From: Bacteroidales bacterium UBA2030
GTDB lineage: Bacteria > Bacteroidota > Bacteroidia > Bacteroidales > TTA-H9
Direction of reading: 5' to 3'
NCBI GenBank assembly: GCA_002332755.1
Contig: DDBO01000018.1
Span: 1 to 6,232 of the forward strand
Length of the DNA stretch: 6,232 nucleotides
Positions within the stretch are counted from its first letter, which is position 1; every line of letters begins with the position of its first letter. The position numbers and the translations under genes are program-made. Under the pieces are notes generated by a model. The model worked only from the letters and a program-made list of their open reading frames with translations. It was not told the origin of the DNA and made no database searches. Shown piece by piece: positions 1 to 6,047 of the stretch.

Positions 1-388
1 CATCCGGAGCTTTCAGGGGGGGTGGTGGCAATTAGAACCTGTTGCCGGTGAAGTGCATCGGTTCAAAAAACGTTTTCACTATACAGGACAGCAAAACAAC
101 CTTGGACAAATTTATACCGTCCGTAATGCTTTCTTCGAACCGGCTGAAAACCCTCAGTTCGATTGGATTGGCGACGTCATGCAACGTGCAGAAATAGCAT
201 TCCGATGGAAAAAACCACTGATTATTTCATCCCATAGGGTCAATTACATAGGCTTCATTGATCCGTCGAACCGGGAACGTAATCTGCTGTTGTTCAAAAA
301 ATTAATAAGCACTTTACTCAAAAAGTTTCCGGATATTGAATTCATGAGCAGCGATAGGTTAAGCGCACTAATGCACCATAAATCATGA
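1..388 (+). CDS. Polysaccharide-deacetylase-like protein, C-terminal part (5' end outside window)
   Basis: The reading frame is open from base 2 to the TGA at 386-388, giving the last 128 residues of a longer protein. A GTG at 53 is in frame, but the frame continues upstream without a stop (…FQGGWWQLEP…), so I treat the gene as entering from the left edge and not as starting there. The tail contains 'ISSHRVNYIGFID', then a helix-like stretch with 'NRERNLLLFKKL', and 'FPDIEFMSSDRL' near the end. From memory this is the typical C-terminal pattern of Bacteroidota proteins annotated as polysaccharide (de)acetylase-like, whose N-terminus carries 'ESDDWGSIR'. Such an N-terminus begins the last gene in this window. 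The predicted role is carbohydrate deacetylation or a related step in glycan synthesis. The catalytic N-terminal half is not visible, so activity cannot be judged. Its stop overlaps the next start as ATGA (385-388). The family call is moderately secure and the enzymatic role is inferred. Confidence 0.7.
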   Translation, partial: IRSFQGGWWQLEPVAGEVHRFKKRFHYTGQQNNLGQIYTVRNAFFEPAENPQFDWIGDVMQRAEIAFRWKKPLIISSHRVNYIGFIDPSNRERNLLLFKKLISTLLKKFPDIEFMSSDRLSALMHHKS

Positions 389-903
389 TTACCTTTATTA
401 AATCACGTTCAGGGATCTTTATTTCTGATTTGGCAATAATCCTGGCATTATACTTCTTGCCGGGTATTGCACATCTGCTGCCGATTCCTCTCTACTTGCT
501 TGAACCCATGCGAATGGCAGCATTGACAGCTTATCTGCTCAACAGAAACTTCCCTAATGCAATGGTGATTGCTATCACAATTCCATTGTTTTCTGTTTTG
601 ACAACAGGTCATCCCGTATGGTTAAAAGCCCTGCTCATATCTTTTGAGCTTGCCGTAAATGTTATTTTACTACACCGGTTTTTAACAAGGTATCGTTTCA
701 ATACTTACCTATCCATTTTTTCTTCAGTTGTGGTAAGCAAAGTGTTTTATTATCTTATGAAGTTTTTTCTTTTAACAATAGGTCTTCTTTCCGGCAAATT
801 GGTTTCATCAAGTCTATGGCCACAGTTGTATTTGGCGCTAGGTTTGACCTTGATATTCGGTCGTCTTTTAAAACTCACCAACAAATACTATCAAAATGAT
901 TGA
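385..903 (+). CDS. Small integral membrane protein, ECF-transporter S-component-like
   Basis: A 172-residue, very hydrophobic protein with about five or six likely membrane segments (roughly residues 12-34, 38-53, 57-73, 77-98, 108-133 and 144-162). The C-terminus is short and polar. The segment with 'LEPMRMAAL' (about 39-47), followed by 'TTGHPVWLKALL' (about 73-84) and a helix with an acidic residue ('FELAVNV', 87-93), resembles substrate-binding S components of energy-coupling-factor vitamin transporters. These are small, of similar length, and have about six helices. That family call is from pattern memory and is tentative. No ATPase (EcfA) or EcfT gene is in the window, so if it is an S component it would need modules encoded elsewhere. 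Alternatively it is a membrane subunit or scaffold specific to this glycan locus. The start overlaps the upstream stop by four bases (ATGA), and the end overlaps the DUF362 gene by eight. No signal peptide separate from the first helix is evident. Confidence 0.75.
   Translation: MITFIKSRSGIFISDLAIILALYFLPGIAHLLPIPLYLLEPMRMAALTAYLLNRNFPNAMVIAITIPLFSVLTTGHPVWLKALLISFELAVNVILLHRFLTRYRFNTYLSIFSSVVVSKVFYYLMKFFLLTIGLLSGKLVSSSLWPQLYLALGLTLIFGRLLKLTNKYYQND
896..903 (+). other. Eight-base gene overlap (start of DUF362 gene inside end of membrane-protein gene)
   Basis: The sequence ATGATTGA holds the ATG of the downstream gene (896-898) and the TGA of the upstream gene (901-903). No AGGAGG-like element precedes it; the upstream bases are A/T-rich. 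This points to translational coupling by ribosome re-initiation (inference). Confidence 0.8.
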
Positions 904-2227
904 TGAAAAATGCTATACAGACTTTATTACCGTATTCGAAAGCCCGGAAGATCGTACGATAGAAAAATTAGCAAAAGTTTATGAAAAAAAGGACTTTCTT
1001 GTTGAGGTCATTCTTAAATTGTTTTCTAACCGGGAATTTGAACAAAAAATTAAAGACAAGCGTATCTTATTGAAGCCCAACTGGGTGCTCCATAACCGTA
1101 AACCATCTGATGAGTTATGCCTTCGCACGCACGACAATTTTCTGCTTGCCGCACTTGAGGCCGTACTGAAATTATCGCCCAAGTCTGTCTTGATTGCTGA
1201 CGCTCCTGTACAGGGTGCAAAATGGGACAAAGTCGTTCGAAAGGATTTATTGGAGAATATAGATTCTTTAAGAAACTATTATAATGTTCCATTGATAATC
1301 AAAGATTTCCGTAGGGTAACCTTTGATCCGCAAGCTAATAATATTACCATTGAAAAAAATCCGATTTCCGATTATGTCATTTTTGATCTTGGAAAAAGAA
1401 GCTATCTTGAACCAATAACATCAGATAAGCCATTGTTCAGGGTAACTGACTATGACCCCGATCGGCTTGCGGAGTCGCACGCGCCCGGCATGCACAAGTA
1501 TTGTGTGGCCAAAGAAGTTTTTGAGGCTGATGTGGTGATCACACTACCTAAAGCAAAAACACATCAAAAGGCAGGATTGACAAATGCATTGAAAATTTTG
1601 GTGGGCATCAATGGCGACAAAGACTTTCTTCCCCACCACAGAAAGGGCGGAACTGCCGAAAATGGTGATTGTTATCCGGGCAGAAATTTTTTGCTACGGC
1701 TTTCCGAATCCGTCATAGATATGGCGAACAAGCACCGGGGCCAAAGGATTTACAAACCACTGAGATATTCTTCTATAATGCTCTGGAAGTTATCATTTCC
1801 GTCTCCACGTCACAACCTCGCCGCAGCGTGGCATGGAAATGACACAACCTGGCGTATGACATTGGATCTTAACCATATTGCGGAATTCGGTAAATCAGAC
1901 GGTTCATTGGCAAACGTTCGGCAAAGAGAGCTGTTTTCGCTGTCCGATGGAATAATCGGTGGTCAGGGCGATGGCCCTTTAAAGCCAGAGCCTTTGCCTT
2001 TAGGGATTGTCTGCTTTTCAAACTGTTCCAGCCTCACTGATGCAGCCATAGCTGTACTCATGGGTTTTGATTTGGAAAAGATTGCGCTTGTAAGAGAAGC
2101 ATTGCTTAGGGATAATGATAAAATAAAAGAATTAACCCTGAACGGATTCACACTACAATTGGATGATTTAAAATACTTGGCCATAAAAACCACACCTCCA
2201 CCCGGGTGGGTGGATTATTTAGCATGA
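896..2227 (+). CDS. DUF362 domain-containing protein
   Basis: A 443-residue soluble protein matching DUF362 by its motif order. 'ILLKPNWV' lies at about 57-64, then 'RTHDNFL' (77-83) and the strand 'SVLIADAPVQG' (97-107). Next come 'ADVVITLPKAKTH' (211-223), 'GLTNALKILVGINGD' (227-241), 'PHHRKGG' (246-252), and the late 'DGIIGGQGDGPLKPEP' (351-366), followed by a 'TDAAIAVLMGFD' segment (381-392). DUF362 has no settled biochemical function. Some members are fused to or sit beside 4Fe-4S ferredoxin domains. Here the cysteines (6, 76, 203, 259, 373, 377) are scattered with no CxxCxxC pattern, so no iron-sulfur cluster domain is present. No signal peptide or membrane helix is apparent, so a cytoplasmic location is expected. 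It is overlapped at both ends and lies directly before an ATP-grasp gene with a four-base ATGA overlap, which suggests the two products act together (inference). Family assignment is confident; the role is unknown. Confidence 0.88.
   Translation: MIDEKCYTDFITVFESPEDRTIEKLAKVYEKKDFLVEVILKLFSNREFEQKIKDKRILLKPNWVLHNRKPSDELCLRTHDNFLLAALEAVLKLSPKSVLIADAPVQGAKWDKVVRKDLLENIDSLRNYYNVPLIIKDFRRVTFDPQANNITIEKNPISDYVIFDLGKRSYLEPITSDKPLFRVTDYDPDRLAESHAPGMHKYCVAKEVFEADVVITLPKAKTHQKAGLTNALKILVGINGDKDFLPHHRKGGTAENGDCYPGRNFLLRLSESVIDMANKHRGQRIYKPLRYSSIMLWKLSFPSPRHNLAAAWHGNDTTWRMTLDLNHIAEFGKSDGSLANVRQRELFSLSDGIIGGQGDGPLKPEPLPLGIVCFSNCSSLTDAAIAVLMGFDLEKIALVREALLRDNDKIKELTLNGFTLQLDDLKYLAIKTTPPPGWVDYLA
2224..2227 (+). 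other. ATGA stop-start overlap fixing the ATP-grasp start
   Basis: The ATG at 2224 shares bases with the TGA of the DUF362 gene. A GTG 18 bases upstream (2206) is in frame and would add six residues (MGGLFS). The ATG is preferred because it reproduces the ATGA coupling seen at four other junctions and because 'MKMIAIHHS' begins with the expected first beta strand. Confidence 0.75.
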
Positions 2228-3243
2228 AAATGATCGCGATACATCATAGTAATGGCGGGTTTCACCCACGCTGGATTGAATATTGCAAGCGCAATGCAAT
2301 ACCTTTTAAGCTTGTGGATTGTTTTGCCAATGACCTGATCAGCCAATTGGAAGGTTGCCATGCGCTCATGTGGCATCATTCTCAAAACGACCCTAAAGCG
2401 CTTATTGCTGCAAAACCTATTCTGTTTGCCATAGAACATGCGGGAATCAAAGTATTTCCTGATTTTCGGACCAACTGGCATTTTGATGATAAACTTGGCC
2501 AAAAGTATTTATTGGAAGCACTTGGAGTGCCAATGGCCCCTTCGTGGGTGTTTTTCAATAAGCAAGAAGCGTTGCACTGGTCTGAGCATACTACGTACCC
2601 AAAAGTCTTTAAATTAAGAGGCGGTGCCGGTTCAGCCAATGTTAAACTGGTAAAAAACCGGTATCAGGCTGCGAAACTGATCAAAAAGGCTTTTGGCAGA
2701 GGATTTCCAAACTATGATAAATGGGAGAGTTTCAGAGAGCGTTTCAGGAAATGGAAACTGGGGAAAACTGATTTTGTAGATGTGTTGAAAGGAGCTGCAC
2801 GCTTTGCGAAATCTCCTGATTTTGCTCGGATTGCGGGTCGCGAAAGAGGCTATGTATATTTCCAGGAATTCATGCCTAACAATGATCATGATATCAGGAT
2901 TATTGTCATAGGTGATAAAGCTTTTGCCATCAAACGCATGGTGCGCAAAAACGATTTCAGGGCATCGGGCAGCGGAAATATCCGTTACGAGAAAGCCAAT
3001 TTTAGAGAAGAATGGGTGAAAATGGCATTTCAAATCAACGAAAAAATAAAAGCCCAATCTCTGGCTTTAGATTATGTTTTTAAAGATGGTAAACCTTTGG
3101 TTGTTGAAATTAGCTATGGCTTCGCTCCAGAAGGTTATGATTCATGCGTTGGTTATTGGGACAGAAATCTTAATTGGTACGAAGGTCCAATTGATCCTTA
3201 TGGTTGGATGGTTGATTTAGCGATAAGTCATAGAAATGTCTAA
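2224..3243 (+). CDS. ATP-grasp domain protein (RimK-like carboxylate-amine ligase fold)
   Basis: A 339-residue protein when started at the ATG at 2224. The N-terminal pre-ATP-grasp region has a Rossmann-like start ('MIAIHHSNGG') and 'FPDFRTNWHFDDKLGQKYLLEALGVPMAPSW' (78-108), the usual lead-in of ATP-grasp ligases. The ATP-binding part shows 'YPKVFKLRGGAGSANV' (125-140), with lysine 127/130 and a glycine-rich loop. The hinge 'VYFQEFMPNNDHDIRIIVIG' (211-230) and 'KRMVRKNDFRASGSGN' (237-252) follow, with 'ALDYVF' (D283) and 'VVEISYGF' (E295) as metal-binding positions. These enzymes use ATP to activate a carboxylate as an acyl phosphate and join it to an amine or similar nucleophile. The substrate here is unknown; in this operon an amino-acid or sugar-acid modification of a glycan is plausible (inference). 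Two oddities: a basic, aromatic-rich segment of about 60-70 residues (145-208) between the glycine loop and the hinge, and S297 where many families have the asparagine of E-x-N. It sits between the DUF362 gene and a GT4 gene, overlapping both. Confidence 0.87.
   Translation: MKMIAIHHSNGGFHPRWIEYCKRNAIPFKLVDCFANDLISQLEGCHALMWHHSQNDPKALIAAKPILFAIEHAGIKVFPDFRTNWHFDDKLGQKYLLEALGVPMAPSWVFFNKQEALHWSEHTTYPKVFKLRGGAGSANVKLVKNRYQAAKLIKKAFGRGFPNYDKWESFRERFRKWKLGKTDFVDVLKGAARFAKSPDFARIAGRERGYVYFQEFMPNNDHDIRIIVIGDKAFAIKRMVRKNDFRASGSGNIRYEKANFREEWVKMAFQINEKIKAQSLALDYVFKDGKPLVVEISYGFAPEGYDSCVGYWDRNLNWYEGPIDPYGWMVDLAISHRNV
3236..3243 (+). other. Eight-base gene overlap (start of first GT4 gene)
   Basis: The sequence ATGTCTAA contains the ATG of the glycosyltransferase gene (3236-3238) and the TAA of the ATP-grasp gene (3241-3243). 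No Shine-Dalgarno-like sequence precedes it. Confidence 0.8.
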
Positions 3244-4300
3244 AAAAACAATTTGCCTCGTTATTCCTTCTCTTCAGGCTGGAGGCATGGAGCGGGTGAT
3301 GTCAGAATTGGCTTCTTTTTTTTCAGAAAAAAGTGATGTCGATACTTATTTGATCATTTACACCAAGGGTGAAAAGTTTTTCCGAGTTCCTGAAAACATT
3401 CATTTAATTGAACCAGATTTTATTTATAAAAAAAGCAAAAAGTTTTTTTATACGGTTAAAACCTTATGGTTTTTGAGGAAAAACCTGAAAATAATAAAGC
3501 CAGACGCCGTGTTAAGTTTCGGTGAAACCTATAATTCATTCGTGCTTCTTTCTGCTCTGTTTTTAAAAACAAGAATTTTTGTTTCTGATCGAAGCAAACC
3601 AGATAAATCCTGGGGTATATTCCACGAAACATTGCGAAAATTAATTTATAAAAAAGCTACGGGCATTATTTCACAAACTAGCTTTTCTAAGTACTTCCTT
3701 GGTAGAGAAACAAAACATAAAAATATTGCAGTTATTCCGAATCCAGTTAGACCTCTAAAAACTCCTAGCACCTTACAAAATAAAGTCATTTTAACAGTTG
3801 GTCGACTCATCCCAACAAAAAAGATAGATTTGTTATTGCACATTTTTGCTGAAGTCAAGTCAAATGACTGGACACTTTGGATTATTGGTGATGGTCCGGA
3901 AAAGCATGGCCTCGAAGAACTTGCATTTAAGCTTGGTGTTAACGAAAGAGTTAAGTTTTGGGGCTACCAGAAAGATATGGAAACCTTTTATTCTCATGCT
4001 AGTATTTTCGCTTTTACATCGGTGTCAGAAGGATTTCCAAATGCCCTACTAGAAGCCATGGCTGCAGGCTTGCCATGTATTTCATTTGATTGTGTGGCCG
4101 GCCCTTCCGACTTAATAAACAATGGAGAGAATGGGTTTTTAATTCCTTTGATGGATACAGTTGCTTATAAAAAACAGCTAAATTATCTGATTGAAAATGA
4201 GAAAGTCAGATTGTCAATGGGTAAAAAAGCTTATGAAAAATCGAAGGAATATGAGCTTATGAAAATTGGAAATGCTTATTTAAAATTCCTTTTATCATGA
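3236..4300 (+). CDS. GT4-family glycosyltransferase (GT-B fold)
   Basis: A 354-residue cytoplasmic or membrane-associated glycosyltransferase, a normal length for retaining GT4 enzymes. The N-terminal acceptor domain opens with 'LVIPSLQAGGMERVMSELA' (8-26), the typical glycine-rich loop of this class. 'IIKPDAVLSFGE' follows at 86-97. The C-terminal donor domain begins near 'ILTVGRLIPTKKIDLLL' (185-201), with the conserved GR and lysine. Next are 'WIIGDGPEK' (215-223), 'FWGYQKDM' (241-248) and 'SEGFPNALLEAMAAGLP' (264-280). The last segment carries the E-x7-E motif (E265, E273) that contacts the sugar nucleotide. It resembles PglJ/AmsD-type enzymes that add hexose or N-acetylhexosamine to undecaprenyl-linked sugars, but donor and linkage cannot be deduced. 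It is coupled to the ATP-grasp gene (8-base overlap) and the acyltransferase gene (ATGA). The gene is richer in A/T runs than the genes before it, for example eight T at 3316-3323. Confidence 0.92.
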   Translation: MSKKTICLVIPSLQAGGMERVMSELASFFSEKSDVDTYLIIYTKGEKFFRVPENIHLIEPDFIYKKSKKFFYTVKTLWFLRKNLKIIKPDAVLSFGETYNSFVLLSALFLKTRIFVSDRSKPDKSWGIFHETLRKLIYKKATGIISQTSFSKYFLGRETKHKNIAVIPNPVRPLKTPSTLQNKVILTVGRLIPTKKIDLLLHIFAEVKSNDWTLWIIGDGPEKHGLEELAFKLGVNERVKFWGYQKDMETFYSHASIFAFTSVSEGFPNALLEAMAAGLPCISFDCVAGPSDLINNGENGFLIPLMDTVAYKKQLNYLIENEKVRLSMGKKAYEKSKEYELMKIGNAYLKFLLS

Positions 4301-4830
4301 AAAGAAAAATTCATCGATTCATTTTCTATACTTTAAAATTTTGTATCGGCTTATTGGTTTATGTAGACGGAAGGTTTTATATGCGCTTATACAACCGCCT
4401 GTTAAAGATAGCTGGTCTTAACTTAAAGGGTACACCCCGCTTCATTGCCAAAAGTGTTAGATTTGATGATTTTGATCGCATCACAATTGGAGATCGCTTT
4501 GTTGCCTCGATGAACGTCCATTTTTTAACTCACGACTACAGCTATACCACAGCTTTAATCTCCATAAATGAAAAACCTGAAACGGATATTGGGATTCTTC
4601 GGAATATTGAAATAGGTGACAATGTATTTATCGGTATGAACTCCATTCTGTTGCCAGGCACAATCATTGGCAATAATGTTATTGTAGGAGCAGGATCCGT
4701 TGTAAGGGGTCAAATAAATGATTATTCTATTGTTGCGGGAAATCCCGCAAAAGTCATTGGAGACATCCGAGAATTTGCTCAAAAAGTAAAACAGCGCTCA
4801 GAACAGGATTTTGTGGTCGATAAAAAATGA
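4297..4830 (+). CDS. Hexapeptide-repeat (left-handed beta-helix) acyltransferase, probable sugar acetyltransferase
   Basis: A 177-residue protein of the WbbJ/maltose-acetyltransferase type. The first ~40 residues are hydrophobic and basic ('RFIFYTLKFCIGLLVYV') and may lie on the membrane. The beta-helix begins around residue 48, with 'RFDDFDRITIGDRFV' (55-69) and the catalytic-type histidine in 'FLTHDYSY' (76-83, H79). Classic hexapeptide turns follow: 'IEIGDNVFIGMNSILLPG' (104-121), 'TIIGNNVIVGAGSVV' (122-136), and the terminal 'IVAGNPAKVIGDI' (145-157), which is typical of acetyl-CoA-dependent sugar O-acetyltransferases. The expected reaction is transfer of acetyl (less likely another acyl) from CoA to a hydroxyl or amino group of a sugar or lipid-linked oligosaccharide in the cytoplasm. 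It lies between two glycosyltransferases with ATGA overlaps on both sides, so it probably decorates the same glycan. An N-acetyltransferase role cannot be excluded from sequence alone. Confidence 0.9.
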   Translation: MKRKIHRFIFYTLKFCIGLLVYVDGRFYMRLYNRLLKIAGLNLKGTPRFIAKSVRFDDFDRITIGDRFVASMNVHFLTHDYSYTTALISINEKPETDIGILRNIEIGDNVFIGMNSILLPGTIIGNNVIVGAGSVVRGQINDYSIVAGNPAKVIGDIREFAQKVKQRSEQDFVVDKK

Positions 4831-6047
4831 AATTACTCCAAATTAATACAACTGTCAACTCTGGCAGTACGGGTAGAATAGCTGAGGATATTGGAAAAGT
4901 ACTTATGGCGAACGGCCACGAGAGTTTTATTGCTTACGGTCGAGGTGACCGGCCGAGTCAGTCAAAGCTGATTCGTATCGGCAACGCATTTGATGTGTAT
5001 TGGCATGGATTGCAAACTTTACTTTTTGATCGACATGGATTTGCATCTAAAAGGGCAACAAAGCGTTTGATTAATTATATTAATGAGCTAAAACCTGATT
5101 TGGTACATTTGCATAACTTACATGGTTATTATCTGAACATTCATATTTTATTTGAAGCACTTGAAAAATTTGAATATCCCGTGGTATGGACATTCCATGA
5201 CTGCTGGCCTTTTACGGGTCATTGTACATATTTTGAATTCGAAAGTTGCTTCAAATGGAAATCTCAATGCAGTAATTGTCCTAAAAAGAATTTTTATCCT
5301 AAAAGCATTTTCTTAGACAACTCAAAAAGAAATTTTAATGCAAAGAAGAATTTATTTACAAAAATTAAACATTTGACTATAGTCACCCCTTCCAATTGGT
5401 TAGAAAATTATGTTAAAGAATCGTTTCTACAGAATTTCCCAGTAAGAGTTTATCATAATGGTATTGATACATCCGTTTTCGGTGTAAACGAAAATAAATA
5501 TGACGAAAAATATAAACGCTTTGGAAAATATATCCTTGGGGTAGCAAACGTTTGGACATCGCGTAAAGGGATGCAAGATTTTTATCAACTTCGACAAAAA
5601 ATTGACAATTCTATAAATATAATTCTTGTAGGATTAAATAGACATCAATTAAGAGATTTACCAAATGGAGTCACGGGAATCCACCATACAGAATCTGTTG
5701 ATGAGCTTGCAGCACTATATCGTAACGCAATATTATATTTAAATCCGACATACCAGGACAATTTTCCAACGACCAATATCGAAGCATTGGCCTGCGGTAC
5801 TCCTGTGATTACCTATAATACAGGGGGAAGTCCTGAGGCTGTGGACCAACTAACGGGTAGGGTGGTACCAAAAGGCGACCTTGATGGAATAGTGCATGCC
5901 ATTCATGAGATCTGTTCCATCGATCGGGATGTATGGAGAAAAAATTGCCGGGCAAGGGCAGAGAAACATTTCGATAAAAACAAGCAATTTCTGAAATATC
6001 TACAACTGTATGAAGAAATGATCAGAAATTCCAGCAGCAAGATATGA
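4827..6047 (+). CDS. GT4-family glycosyltransferase, WcaC-like, with cysteine cluster
   Basis: A 406-residue GT-B glycosyltransferase. The N-terminal domain starts 'MKLLQINTTVNSGSTGRIAEDIG', the glycine/serine loop of the colanic-acid WcaC-like group. 'DLVHLHNLHGYYLNI' (91-105) and 'WTFHDCWPFTGHCTYF' (121-136) follow. The latter opens a five-cysteine segment (C126, C133, C141, C148, C151) ending in 'CSNCPKK', then 'YPKSIFLDNS' (157-166). The donor domain shows 'VTPSNWL' (186-192), 'VYHNGID' (208-214), 'ILGVANVWTSRKG' (236-248) and 'NPTYQDNFPTTNIEALACGTPVITY' (306-330, here given by its ends). In this segment D311 and E319 occupy the E-x7-E positions. The enzyme is expected to transfer a sugar from a nucleotide donor to a growing polysaccharide repeat unit; donor and linkage are not predictable. 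It is coupled upstream to the acyltransferase and downstream to the deacetylase-like gene by ATGA overlaps. No membrane segment is seen. Confidence 0.92.
   Translation: MKLLQINTTVNSGSTGRIAEDIGKVLMANGHESFIAYGRGDRPSQSKLIRIGNAFDVYWHGLQTLLFDRHGFASKRATKRLINYINELKPDLVHLHNLHGYYLNIHILFEALEKFEYPVVWTFHDCWPFTGHCTYFEFESCFKWKSQCSNCPKKNFYPKSIFLDNSKRNFNAKKNLFTKIKHLTIVTPSNWLENYVKESFLQNFPVRVYHNGIDTSVFGVNENKYDEKYKRFGKYILGVANVWTSRKGMQDFYQLRQKIDNSINIILVGLNRHQLRDLPNGVTGIHHTESVDELAALYRNAILYLNPTYQDNFPTTNIEALACGTPVITYNTGGSPEAVDQLTGRVVPKGDLDGIVHAIHEICSIDRDVWRKNCRARAEKHFDKNKQFLKYLQLYEEMIRNSSSKI

Noticed and set aside
16..22. Run of seven G, considered as a phase-variable tract
   Set aside because: The run is short, in frame, and explained by Gln-Gly-Gly-Trp-Trp codons in the deacetylase-like protein.
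53..388. Stand-alone 111-residue gene starting at GTG 53
   Set aside because: The same frame is open to the left edge, and the C-terminal motifs belong to a much longer protein, so this GTG is an internal codon.
2198..2209. Perfect 12-base palindrome CCACCCGGGTGG just before the ATP-grasp start
   Set aside because: It falls in codons for a Pro-Pro-Pro-Gly-Trp stretch near the DUF362 C-terminus, has no loop or T-tract for a terminator, and occurs once; probably chance from proline/glycine codons, although an effect on re-initiation cannot be excluded.
2206..2226. GTG start at 2206 for the ATP-grasp gene
   Set aside because: It adds only six residues that fit no strand. The ATG at 2224 gives the ATGA overlap repeated through the operon.
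2632..3057. 141-residue open frame on the minus strand
   Set aside because: It lies entirely opposite the well-supported ATP-grasp gene, shows no recognisable motif, and has no start context; it is a coding shadow.
3315..3333. T-run/A-run inverted repeat (eight T, six A), considered as a terminator or slippage site
   Set aside because: It lies inside the GT4 coding frame, has a weak all-A/T stem, and the frame is intact on both sides; fits A/T-rich coding sequence.
3846..4052. 68-residue open frame on the plus strand in a second frame
   Set aside because: It lies inside the GT4 gene across conserved donor-domain motifs; no sign of independent coding.
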